Shown here: positions 56,008 to 63,672 of the stretch, in pieces
Layout of the letters: each line of letters starts with the position of its first letter
Numbering within the stretch: the first letter of the stretch is position 1
Source of the DNA: Candidatus Peribacteria bacterium
GTDB lineage: Bacteria > Patescibacteriota > Gracilibacteria > Peribacterales > Peribacteraceae
DNA length: 64,000 nt
Assembly (NCBI GenBank): GCA_023245865.1
Contig: JAHFJN010000001.1
Location: 422,722-486,721, forward strand
Reading direction: 5' to 3'
Notes under the pieces: generated by a model
Databases searched by the model: none
Seen by the model: the letters and a program-made list of their open reading frames with translations, nothing else
What the model was told of the DNA's origin: nothing
Made by a program: the position numbers and the translations under genes

Positions 56008-56883
56008 ATGTCTCACCAGCATTCCATCATCTTCTGCGGCACGCCGAAGTTCGCGGTACCGAGTTTGCGCGCGCTCCTCGATGACCCTGCGTTCGAAGTA
56101 ACAATGGTGATCACGCAACCGGATCGTAAAGTCGGCCGCAAGCAGATTATGACCGCGCCACCCGTGAAGATTTTGGCTCTGGAAAGAGGAATACCTGTGC
56201 TCCAACCGGAAGACATCAATCGTGAAACGCTGCCGAGAACCGATTTCCTCGTCGTTGTTGCGTACGGAAAAATTTTGAAGCAGTCGGTTTTGGATCTTCC
56301 GACTGTCGCAGCGATCAATGTGCATGCCTCGCTGCTGCCCCGCTGGCGCGGCGCCTCGCCGATTGAACATGCAATCATGGCGGGAGACACAGAAACCGGC
56401 GTGACGATTCAGGTGATGAGTGAAAAGCTGGATGCAGGACCAGTCCTTGCCAGGAAAGAAATAAGATTGAAGATGCAAGATACAAGTCTGATGTTGCGTA
56501 AAGAACTCTCTGAACTCGGTGCAGAGCTCCTCGTGGCAGCATTGAAAAAGCCACTGCATCCCGTGCCGCAGCCGACGGAAGGAATCACAATCTGCAAAAA
56601 ATTATCGCGGGCCGACAGCATCGTCGATCACACTGCGCTGCCCGCGGTGGAGATCGATCGCCGCGTTCGCGCACTCAACCCGTGGCCGGGCGTAAGGATC
56701 ACAATAGAAAATCAAGAATTGAAAATCCTCGAAACATCCCTCACAGAAGCGAAGAATACGATCCCCGTCTCCTGCGCTCAAAGCACAACGCTCCACCTCG
56801 TACGCGTGCAAGTGCCGGGGAGAAAGGCGGTCAGTGGAATGCATTGGAAAATAGGGTCTCGCTTTGTACATCAATCGAAATAA
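56008..56883 (+). CDS. fmt: Methionyl-tRNA formyltransferase
   Basis: 291 residues. IIFCGTPKFAVPSLRAL, the folate-binding NVHASLLPRWRGASPIEHAI, TGVTIQVMSEKLDAGPVL, and a C-terminal domain with RVRALNPWPG. It formylates initiator Met-tRNA. TATCAT lies 7 nt before the ATG at 56008, and earlier in-frame ATGs fall in repeats. The stretch RLKMQDTSLMLRK holds an iterative agatgcaag repeat (56461-56490). metG is nearby on the other strand. Confidence 0.95.
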   Translation: MSHQHSIIFCGTPKFAVPSLRALLDDPAFEVTMVITQPDRKVGRKQIMTAPPVKILALERGIPVLQPEDINRETLPRTDFLVVVAYGKILKQSVLDLPTVAAINVHASLLPRWRGASPIEHAIMAGDTETGVTIQVMSEKLDAGPVLARKEIRLKMQDTSLMLRKELSELGAELLVAALKKPLHPVPQPTEGITICKKLSRADSIVDHTALPAVEIDRRVRALNPWPGVRITIENQELKILETSLTEAKNTIPVSCAQSTTLHLVRVQVPGRKAVSGMHWKIGSRFVHQSK

Positions 56884-56892
56884 TTGCGACGA

Positions 56893-56921
56893 AGCACTGG
56901 GTCTCGCGGGCCCCAGTGCTG
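56893..56921. terminator. Hairpin between fmt and the PUR-like gene (possible terminator)
   Basis: GCACTGGG and CCCAGTGC pair with a GC-rich loop, between two convergent genes. No T tract, so only a possible terminator. Confidence 0.4.
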
Positions 56922-56981
56922 GAGTCGCTCTTTGCCGGGAGGATGGTTCATGGAAGGAACCCTGGAAGGGTGCCTTTCATG

Positions 56982-57287
56982 CTAGATCTTCCCCTCCATC
57001 TCCTGGAGCGCAGCTATGATCTGTTTCAGATCTTCGACATCAAACATGATCGTGGTCTTCTGTCCACCGCGCGATTTCTCCGAGATCTTCAAGAACTTGC
57101 CGTTGCCCGATTGCTTGAGGTCCACGTAGAAGGTCCGCTGGCGCGCATGGATCGTCACCGAGTGAATGTCCTGCGCGAACGATCTGTTACCGCCGCCTCC
57201 ACCGCCTCCTGCCGGACGCATGGGAGGTGCGGGACGATCATCTTGAGGAGGGCCACCTCCGGTCAGTTCAGACATAGGATCAAACAT
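56982..57287 (-). CDS. PUR-alpha-like nucleic-acid-binding protein (DUF3276)
   Basis: 101 residues. A Gly/Pro-rich start (MRPAGGGGGGG) precedes one PUR repeat: SVTIHARQRTFYVDLKQSGN, GKFLKISEKSRGG, IMFDVEDLKQIIAALQEM. PUR-domain proteins of Bacteroidetes, spirochaetes and CPR bind single-stranded DNA or RNA. Starts at 57287 or 57275 are both possible; 57287 is used because it is the longest that avoids the next gene. Confidence 0.85.
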   Translation of the reverse strand: MFDPMSELTGGGPPQDDRPAPPMRPAGGGGGGGNRSFAQDIHSVTIHARQRTFYVDLKQSGNGKFLKISEKSRGGQKTTIMFDVEDLKQIIAALQEMEGKI

Positions 57288-57351
57288 AGTGAGGAAAGAA
57301 GGAAATATCAGTGCGAGAGCAGCGGAATCGTAACAAAAAGACACGGCTCTT

Positions 57352-57729
57352 TCAAGCCATAACTCTGTCATCTTTCAGTACGCGCAACTCTTCGATGAGC
57401 TCACCGATACGATTCTCTATCTCCTCAATACCAAAATACTGAGGAATGTTCGGGACTCCACTAGCGATAGAATACGGCGAAGGGTGCTCAGCAACAGTGA
57501 GTTGTCTTGTGAAGGAAAAAGGTGGCATACTTGTCTGCACCGTAAATTGCACAGAAACATCGAATGCATCCCTCACAATCCTTTCTGCTGTTATGTATCC
57601 ATCATCAAAAACAGACCGCACAGCCTGAGTAATTGCACTCAAAATGCCTGCGTTTCGCTGTTCCGCATAATGATCACGCACACATGGATGCCCATCATTC
57701 GGGCCAAAGAGACTCTTCTGAGAAAGCAT
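57352..57729 (-). CDS. Hypothetical protein (125 residues)
   Basis: No recognised domain. Hydrophilic, with an amphipathic C-terminal helix (YFGIEEIENRIGELIEELRVLKDD) that could form a coiled coil. The gene lies between metG and the PUR-like gene on the same strand with small gaps (12 and 64 nt), supporting a real gene. Confidence 0.55.
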   Translation of the reverse strand: MLSQKSLFGPNDGHPCVRDHYAEQRNAGILSAITQAVRSVFDDGYITAERIVRDAFDVSVQFTVQTSMPPFSFTRQLTVAEHPSPYSIASGVPNIPQYFGIEEIENRIGELIEELRVLKDDRVMA

Positions 57730-57741
57730 ACTACTAAAGTA

Positions 57742-59289
57742 CTACAGAAGAGGTAAAAACAAAATCTCTGGCTCCCCTACCCGTTTCCATTCCTTCGCCC
57801 CGCCCCACTTTTTCATTGCTGAGGTGATGACAAAACTCTTCTCAAGCATTTTTTCTGCGTACGGCACATTCAATTGCTTGGAGATTCTGTAAGCGGTATC
57901 GGGAACGAAGGGGAGGAGGCATAGGGCCACATGGCGAAGTCCCTCCGCAAACGACGAAAGCACTGCAATGCGCTCTTGGCCTTTCAGCTTCCACGGTTCC
58001 GCTTTATTGAAATTCGCATTCATGCAATCGATGGATTCGCTGATGCTCTGGATTGCTGAGTGGACTTCGAACTTTTCCATCGCGTCACCGTACTTCTTCC
58101 ATGCCGCCGCGATATTTTTCTCATCGTCTGCGGTCGGTGCGATCACAAGCTCGGCATCCTCTTTCTTGAGCATCACGAGAACGCGATTGAGCATGTTGCC
58201 GAGTTGATTGCGAAGTTTACTGTCATAGATTTCCTCGAGTCTCTTCCAACTGAAATCTCCGTCGCGCCCGACCGGGATTTCATGGCAGAGGAAAAATCGC
58301 ATCGGGTCGGGGTTGCCGTGAAATTTCGCAAGCACATCGACAGGATTGATCACGTTACCGAGGCTTTTGCTCATCTTCTGGCCATCGCTTGTCACAAACC
58401 CATGAATGAGGAGTTGATCAGGAGTTTTGAGACCGGCGTATTGGAGCATCGCAGGCCAGATCAGTGCATGGAACCGCGCGATATCTTTGCCGATGACATG
58501 AGTGATGGTGGCATCTTCCCAGAACTTGTGCAGCTCTTTTGTGTCACTTCGAGCGGAGTCGAGAAGCCCGAGTCCAGAGATGTAATTCGTCAGCGCATCA
58601 CACCATACGTACATCGTATGATTCTCATCGCCGGGTACGGGAATGCCCCAACTCAGGCTGCTCTTCGGGCGTGAGAAGGACACATCTTCAAGCCCACCCT
58701 CGAGAAGCGCCATCGACTCCTGCGCTCGGTAATCCGGGATGATCGTGTACGTTCCTTTTTGGGGATCGAGCATTTTCTTGAGCTCTTCTTCTTTGTCCTT
58801 CAGCTTGAAAAAGTAATTTTCCTCACGGACCTCCTGCGGCGCGGTCCTGTGATCTGGGCATTTGCCATCGACCAGATCTTTCGCCGTCACAAACCGCTCA
58901 CACCCACTGCAGTACAGTCCTTTGTACGTACGCTTCTCGAGAGCACCAGCAGCGTTCAGTCGTTTCCACAGTTCCCGCACGGTCGGCCAGTGCACGATTT
59001 GATCGGACGTGCGAATGAACACATCGGACGAAATATTGAGTTCTTGATACATCTGCTGAAACAGCGGCACGTTCTTCTCCACAAGTTCCCGCGGGGTCAG
59101 TTTCTGCTTCTGCGCCGTCTGCTGGATCTTGATGCCATGTTCATCGGTCCCGATTTGAAAGCGCACATCATCCCCGCGTAGCCGAAACCAGCGCGCGAGC
59201 ACATCGGCGAGTACCTTCTCCAAAACATGCCCCATGTGGGGAGGTGCGTTTGGGTAGTCGATGGCAGTGGTGATGTAGTGGCGAGACAC
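57742..59289 (-). CDS. metG: Methionyl-tRNA synthetase
   Basis: 515 residues. HIGH motif YPNAPPHMGHVLEK, zinc-like knuckle region GLYCSGCERF (second CxxC replaced by CPDH), SDGQKMSKSLGN, and an anticodon domain. No C-terminal tRNA-binding (EMAP) extension. The in-frame stretch LLDSARSDTKE is a class A repeat (58541-58568). The start is GTG at 59289; TATGAT lies exactly 6 nt upstream. Confidence 0.95.
   Translation of the reverse strand: MSRHYITTAIDYPNAPPHMGHVLEKVLADVLARWFRLRGDDVRFQIGTDEHGIKIQQTAQKQKLTPRELVEKNVPLFQQMYQELNISSDVFIRTSDQIVHWPTVRELWKRLNAAGALEKRTYKGLYCSGCERFVTAKDLVDGKCPDHRTAPQEVREENYFFKLKDKEEELKKMLDPQKGTYTIIPDYRAQESMALLEGGLEDVSFSRPKSSLSWGIPVPGDENHTMYVWCDALTNYISGLGLLDSARSDTKELHKFWEDATITHVIGKDIARFHALIWPAMLQYAGLKTPDQLLIHGFVTSDGQKMSKSLGNVINPVDVLAKFHGNPDPMRFFLCHEIPVGRDGDFSWKRLEEIYDSKLRNQLGNMLNRVLVMLKKEDAELVIAPTADDEKNIAAAWKKYGDAMEKFEVHSAIQSISESIDCMNANFNKAEPWKLKGQERIAVLSSFAEGLRHVALCLLPFVPDTAYRISKQLNVPYAEKMLEKSFVITSAMKKWGGAKEWKRVGEPEILFLPLL
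58541..58568. repeat. Class A repeat inside metG
   Basis: gtgtcacttcgagcggagtc then gagaagcc, in frame. Confidence 0.7.
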
Positions 59290-59297
59290 GAACGAAT

Positions 59298-59410
59298 CAT
59301 ACCCTCACCCTACCCTCTCCCTCCAACCGATTCCTGCAGGGAGAGGGAACACCAAAACTCCCCTCTCCCGGGAGGCATTTGGTGAGGCGGGAGAGGGGTT
59401 AGGGGTGAGG
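59298..59410. repeat. Pair of class C repeats between metG and the pilin operon
   Basis: ccctcaccctaccctctccc (59302 onward) and gaggggttaggggtgaggg (59392-59410) lie inverted with further ggagaggg elements between. This copy pair fills the gap. Confidence 0.65.
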
Positions 59411-59414
59411 GACG

Positions 59415-59822
59415 TTACGAAAACAAATACCCAAACAACCAGTTCGCAAACGAGATCGCGGCGTAGCCGATCATCGAGAAGAACACTCCGAGGACCGCGT
59501 ACAGTATGATCTTTTTTGCCTCCGTCACCGCCTCGTCCTTGCCCTGCGAGAATATGATGCGCAGACCCGCGTAGATCACCATGATCACGGCGATGCCGCC
59601 GATGAGGGGGAAGACGAACTTGATGATTCTGTCACTCAAAAACTGAATCAGATTTCCGCTCAACGAGCAAGGCAGCACACCACGTGGCTGACAAATTTGA
59701 TCCCACATATTTTTAATACCTGCATTACTCTGCCCAACTGTCTCTGGGCCAGACGTATCTTGATCCGCGGCAGCAGAGACAATAGTAGGAATCAAGCCCA
59801 TGAGGAAGAGAAGAACACGCAT
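59415..59822 (-). CDS. TrbC/VirB2-like pilin or pilin-like protein
   Basis: 135 residues. Short signal peptide (cleavage probably after VSA), a polar region with two Cys (QICQPRGVLPC), then two membrane helices (about 68-92 and 105-128) joined by SQGKDEAVTEAKK. It resembles the gene at 28482. The ATG overlaps the stop of the upstream pilin gene (TGATG). It is last in a three-gene operon. Confidence 0.8.
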   Translation of the reverse strand: MRVLLFLMGLIPTIVSAAADQDTSGPETVGQSNAGIKNMWDQICQPRGVLPCSLSGNLIQFLSDRIIKFVFPLIGGIAVIMVIYAGLRIIFSQGKDEAVTEAKKIILYAVLGVFFSMIGYAAISFANWLFGYLFS

Positions 59823-60397
59823 CAGACGCCGAAGAAACGGGTAATGATTTGCACGAGTGCCGCCGCCAAGTTGACCACCACCGCACCGACGAGCGCCCAG
59901 GTCATCTGGGTTTTTCCTTTGTTGAATTCGTCGGACTTCCCCTGCGCGTAGAGCATGCGGATCCCCACCATCACGATGACAAGGAGGAGAATGGCATTGA
60001 GAACGGTGCGCAGAATCCCGATGGCAGCCGAGAGCAATTCAAACGGCGCACCCCCGGGATTAGAACCCGCCACGATGTACGTTTGGGTACCGATGACGGA
60101 GATGATGAACGAAGACAAGATCGCGATCGTAAGCCCCGCAAGCGCATAGAGAATCCCCCACTTGCCCTGCGTGACTTTGGATTCATCGCCAAGGCTCAAC
60201 AGCATCTGCATGCCTGCCCAAATGATGAAAAGCACCGCGGCACCTCCCGCAAATTGAAGCATCAATGACGCAGCTCTTGGAATGGCACCCTGGAGCAAAT
60301 TCGCCGCCCCCGCACCGCAGCCATACTGGAGTCCGGAGCAGGGAGTGTACGGAATCATCGATGCCAGGAATGCCGATGAAAAACCGGTGGCAATCAT
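59822..60397 (-). CDS. Membrane protein with TrbC-like repeats
   Basis: 191 residues with four hydrophobic segments in two repeats, each of the TrbC pattern (helix, charged loop, helix): loops LLSLGDESKVTQGKWG and LYAQGKSDEFNKGKT. This looks like an internal duplication of a TrbC/VirB2 pilin unit. It overlaps the genes on both sides by a few nucleotides. Confidence 0.75.
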   Translation of the reverse strand: MIATGFSSAFLASMIPYTPCSGLQYGCGAGAANLLQGAIPRAASLMLQFAGGAAVLFIIWAGMQMLLSLGDESKVTQGKWGILYALAGLTIAILSSFIISVIGTQTYIVAGSNPGGAPFELLSAAIGILRTVLNAILLLVIVMVGIRMLYAQGKSDEFNKGKTQMTWALVGAVVVNLAAALVQIITRFFGV

Positions 60398-60933
60398 GCT
60401 TGGATGAAGAAATTGGGATTGAGCGTATTTAAAATAAACCCTGCAAGACCGATGAGCAGCAACCCCGCGAGCGCCCACATGATCCGTCCTTTGCCGTCTT
60501 CCCTGAGGCCCGTGTCATTGCCGGAGATCATGATCTCGATGGCGCCGATGAGCGCCCAGAGGATCGCAATACCCGCGGCAATCCCGCGCACCCACGGCCA
60601 GGCCAAATTGAAGTACGTAAAGAAAATACCGATCCCGGGCGAAGGGGAAAGCGTCTTGCCCTGCACATCATCCGGCGACTGCAGAAGCGTAAGATCTTTC
60701 TTGGGACGAAAGAGGGGGCGGAGGTTGCCCTGGGAACTTCCCGATGGTGTGCCGCTGCAATCCGTCGCATCACACATCGAACTGCAATAGGAAGCATCCC
60801 CCACTTGAGCCATGCAATCATTGTAATTCGCATATTGGGCATAGCTATCTGGTACGAACATGGTCATAGAGCCAACAACAATGCAGATTGCAACAGAGAG
60901 CTGCCGTCTCTTGAAAAAGAAATTCAAAGCCAT
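60394..60933 (-). CDS. TrbC/VirB2-like pilin with Cys-rich N-terminal region
   Basis: 179 residues. Signal peptide (cleavage probably after SYA), then a polar Cys-rich stretch (NDCMAQVGDASYCSSMCDATDC) likely holding disulfides, then two membrane helices (about 110-132 and 150-170) with loop SGNDTGLREDGKGR. TATAAT lies 10 nt before the ATG at 60933, so this is the first gene of the operon. Confidence 0.8.
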   Translation of the reverse strand: MALNFFFKRRQLSVAICIVVGSMTMFVPDSYAQYANYNDCMAQVGDASYCSSMCDATDCSGTPSGSSQGNLRPLFRPKKDLTLLQSPDDVQGKTLSPSPGIGIFFTYFNLAWPWVRGIAAGIAILWALIGAIEIMISGNDTGLREDGKGRIMWALAGLLLIGLAGFILNTLNPNFFIQA

Positions 60934-60942
60934 AAATCTGTT

Positions 60943-60948
60943 CATTAT
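60943..60948 (-). promoter_or_regulatory. -10 box TATAAT of the pilin operon
   Basis: Perfect TATAAT on the minus strand. An earlier in-frame ATG at 60945 lies within it, so 60933 is the better start. Confidence 0.65.
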
Positions 60949-61018
60949 AGCATAAACTCCATCAAAACGCCACTTGTTGCGCTCGGCTGCCATTGGCCTT
61001 AGCATACCGCGTACGCGC

Positions 61019-61094
61019 GCGGATGTAGCTCAGTTGGTAGAGCGTCGCCTTGCCAAGGCGAAGGTCGCGAGTTCGAGCCTCGTCATCCGCTCCA
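61019..61094 (+). tRNA. tRNA-Gly (GCC)
   Basis: A 76-nt cloverleaf with encoded CCA. Acceptor GCGGATG/CATCCGC, anticodon stem TCGCC/GGCGA, loop TTGCCAA (anticodon GCC). Confidence 0.96.
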
Positions 61095-61098
61095 TAGT

Positions 61099-61172
61099 GC
61101 GGGATTAGTACAGTGGTAGTACGCAAGCTTCCCAAGCTTGAGATGCGGGTTCGATTCCCGTATCCCGCTCCA
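61099..61172 (+). tRNA. tRNA-Gly (CCC)
   Basis: A 74-nt cloverleaf with encoded CCA, 4 nt after the previous tRNA-Gly. Acceptor GCGGGAT/ATCCCGC, anticodon stem CAAGC/GCTTG, loop TTCCCAA (anticodon CCC). Confidence 0.95.
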
Positions 61173-61174
61173 TT

Positions 61175-62431
61175 TTACTCTGCCGCCACCAACTGTTTGC
61201 AGTGCTCCGGGATGTGCTCAAGCTGCATCCCTTTGTAGACAGGCCCATAGTTATTGTTCGCATTCCAAACGGTGAATCCGCACGACCCCGCATCGAACAC
61301 AGCATCCATCTGTTCCTGCATGTCATGTGCAGAGACGCTGTACCCCTGAATCCACGGACGGATTTTCCATGCTTGATCGCCCAGCAACTTTTTGTACCCG
61401 GTTAAGGTGCGATACACCAAGTGGTACATGCGACTGCGTGCGTCTCTCCCGGCAACATAGTACTCCGGCGAGGTGAAGGTCGCGGGGTACGCCATCGGGG
61501 AGATCACATCGACGAGCGGCGCAAACCGCACGACGTCCTGCCCGAGTGTCTCCAGGTTAACGGCATAGTCCCAACCAAGAATCGCGTAGGTGCTGAGTCC
61601 CAACTTCGTCTGAGGCCCGCAGGTATTGATCGTGTCACGCGCCATTTTTATAAATTGTTCGACACGGTCCGCCTTCTCCTGCCCTGAGAACGCGCGCAGT
61701 TCCCCGACGTAGCCGGTCGAGAAACGAATGTAATCGAGATTGATCTCATCGATACCTGCCCGCGCGAGGTCGCAGATTATTTCACTGTTGTACGCGAGCA
61801 CCGTTTGGTTTGCGGGGTCGACCCATCCTTGGCTCATTGGCCGGCCGGTCTTCGGGTGCGTGATCAATGTCTGTGAGTACGTGGAGAGGCCGTCATCTTT
61901 GAGCGCGATGAAGCGGCCGATGGTGTAGATGCCGCGAGCTCTAGCCTCCGCGAGGATCGCGGGGAGATCGTAGAGGGGTTTCTGGAGTCCCAAGGTTGCG
62001 GCGATTGGCGATGAGCTGTCGAAGTACACGAAGCTGCCCTTCACATCGAACACGAACGCGTTGCCGTTGGATTCACTGAGAGACGTGTAGGTATTTCCAA
62101 GAATGGTCGGCCGCGCCATGCTCGTCGCACTCAAGTACACGCCGATGTGGGTGTCGGGGTGCGGGGGTGGGGGGGGCAAGACGGAGGATTCAGAAGATTC
62201 AGAAGATTGCGAATCTAACGAAGCTAATGAAGCTAGGGAAGAGGACTCAGTCTGCGATTGGACCTGTGCGGCCAGTGGCAAAAAGCGAGCGGAACATTGA
62301 AGAGCTCCCCCACCGAGTGCGAGCATGCCGATTGCGAGAAAAAAAACAAACAGAGAGAAGCGTCTCGCACTATGTTTGACCACGATGACATCATGAATTT
62401 TCTTGCGTGTCTCGGTATCGATGTCGTACAT
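61175..62431 (-). CDS. Membrane-anchored putative glycoside hydrolase (DUF4015)
   Basis: 418 residues. A cytoplasmic start, one membrane helix (about 25-45) and a Ser/Pro linker (SSLASLASLDSQSSESS, then PPPPPHPD) lead to a TIM-barrel domain: VFDVKGSFVYFDS, IYTIGRFIALKDDGLS, GIDEINLDYIRFSTG, VDVISPMAYPA and WIQGYSVSAHD. DUF4015 proteins are predicted alpha-amylase-like hydrolases acting outside the cell. The acids in EINLDYIRF are likely catalytic. TATACT lies 29 nt before the ATG at 62431. Confidence 0.85.
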   Translation of the reverse strand: MYDIDTETRKKIHDVIVVKHSARRFSLFVFFLAIGMLALGGGALQCSARFLPLAAQVQSQTESSSLASLASLDSQSSESSESSVLPPPPPHPDTHIGVYLSATSMARPTILGNTYTSLSESNGNAFVFDVKGSFVYFDSSSPIAATLGLQKPLYDLPAILAEARARGIYTIGRFIALKDDGLSTYSQTLITHPKTGRPMSQGWVDPANQTVLAYNSEIICDLARAGIDEINLDYIRFSTGYVGELRAFSGQEKADRVEQFIKMARDTINTCGPQTKLGLSTYAILGWDYAVNLETLGQDVVRFAPLVDVISPMAYPATFTSPEYYVAGRDARSRMYHLVYRTLTGYKKLLGDQAWKIRPWIQGYSVSAHDMQEQMDAVFDAGSCGFTVWNANNNYGPVYKGMQLEHIPEHCKQLVAAE

Positions 62432-62502
62432 GGGTGTTTGTGTGTGAGATAATCGAAACAGTATAGCAAAACGCCCGAAAAAGTACAGGGATTTTATGAT
62501 TT

Positions 62503-63429
62503 TCAAGCTGCAAACTTCCCACTCGTCAGTCTCTCGAGTGCCTCCAGATATTTTCTGCGAGTTTCGAGAACGACTTCCTCAGGCAGTTCCGGGGCGGGCG
62601 GTTGCTTGTTCCACCCAAGACCTTGCGCATAATTACGTACGAATTGCTTGTCGTAACTCTCCTGTTCGCGTCCAACTTGATACTGGTCCGACGGCCAAAA
62701 ACGTGAGGAATCCGGGGTGAGCACTTCATCGGCTAACAGAAGATCTCCTTGACCCCCCTTCCTTCCCCATTCAAGTTTCGTATCTGCAAGCAAAATGCCA
62801 CATTTCGCAGCCCAATCGGCAGCCTGCTTGTACACTTCAAGAGTCTTTTGTTGCATGGGGAGCATCACATCTCGTCCGACACGTGTAGAAGCTTCTTCGA
62901 TTGAAATGTTCACATCATGCCCTGTTTCCTCTTTCGTCGAAGGAGTGAAGATCGGCTCAAGCAGCTTTTCACATTGCTGTAGTCCCGTTGGGAGCGTTAT
63001 GCCACAAATGGCACCTGTTTTCTGATAGTCCTTCCATCCGCTGCCCGCCACATATCCACGAGCTATTGCTTCGATCGGGACGATCTCCAGTTTTCGCACA
63101 AGCATACTGCGTCCCGCGAGTTGATCGGCATACCAATTGAGATTGTGGCCGTATTCCGTAATGTCCGCTGTGATGAAATGATGCTCCAAATCCGGAATCA
63201 ATTCCTTCAACTTCTCAAACCAAAAGAGCGTCATGGCCGTAAGAATCTTCCCCTTGTCCGGAATACCCGTCGGATGCACAACGTCGAACGTACTGATGCG
63301 ATCCGTCGCAACGATCAGCATCGTGTCATCACCCAGATCATATGTATCGCGCACTTTACCCTTCCTCTTTTGAAGACCCGGGATGTACGTATCAACGCGC
63401 GCAGGCTGAAGATCACGAAGTGAGTCCAT
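62503..63429 (-). CDS. purC: Phosphoribosylaminoimidazole-succinocarboxamide synthase (SAICAR synthetase)
   Basis: 308 residues. KRKGKVRDTYDLGDDTMLIV (ATP-binding loop), ATDRISTFDVV, PIEAIARGYVAGSGWKDY, and ILADTKLEWG with DEVLTPDSSRFW. It ligates aspartate to CAIR in purine synthesis. The length fits the yeast-type form rather than the short 240-residue one. No other pur gene is in the window. Confidence 0.96.
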   Translation of the reverse strand: MDSLRDLQPARVDTYIPGLQKRKGKVRDTYDLGDDTMLIVATDRISTFDVVHPTGIPDKGKILTAMTLFWFEKLKELIPDLEHHFITADITEYGHNLNWYADQLAGRSMLVRKLEIVPIEAIARGYVAGSGWKDYQKTGAICGITLPTGLQQCEKLLEPIFTPSTKEETGHDVNISIEEASTRVGRDVMLPMQQKTLEVYKQAADWAAKCGILLADTKLEWGRKGGQGDLLLADEVLTPDSSRFWPSDQYQVGREQESYDKQFVRNYAQGLGWNKQPPAPELPEEVVLETRRKYLEALERLTSGKFAA

Positions 63430-63489
63430 GAGAAACAGGGAAAAAGGAGGTCATCGTCTCTCACGCATGAGTGGATGTCAAATGAGCAT

Positions 63490-63565
63490 TGGTGGGTCGG
63501 GCGGGATTCGAACCCGCGGCCAATGCCTTAAAAGGGCACTGCTCTACCAGCTGAGCTACCGACCC
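63490..63565 (-). tRNA. tRNA-Lys (TTT)
   Basis: A 76-nt cloverleaf with encoded CCA. Acceptor GGGTCGG/CCGACCC, anticodon stem GTGCC/GGCAT, loop CTTTTAA (anticodon TTT), T-arm GCGGG-TTCGAAT-CCCGC. Confidence 0.95.
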
Positions 63566-63637
63566 AAGAAATGTAAAAAGAGCGCGGGAGAAGTATGAAG
63601 CAAGAAGAAAGAAGTATGAAGAGGATTTGTTGAGTCC

Positions 63638-63666
63638 TTGTAAAAACACATGGTTTATGCTACAAT
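63638..63666 (+). promoter_or_regulatory. Promoter of the last gene
   Basis: TTGTAA (63638-63643) and TACAAT (63661-63666) separated by 17 nt. The GTG start lies 6 nt after the -10 box. Confidence 0.6.
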
Positions 63667-63672
63667 GTAAGG

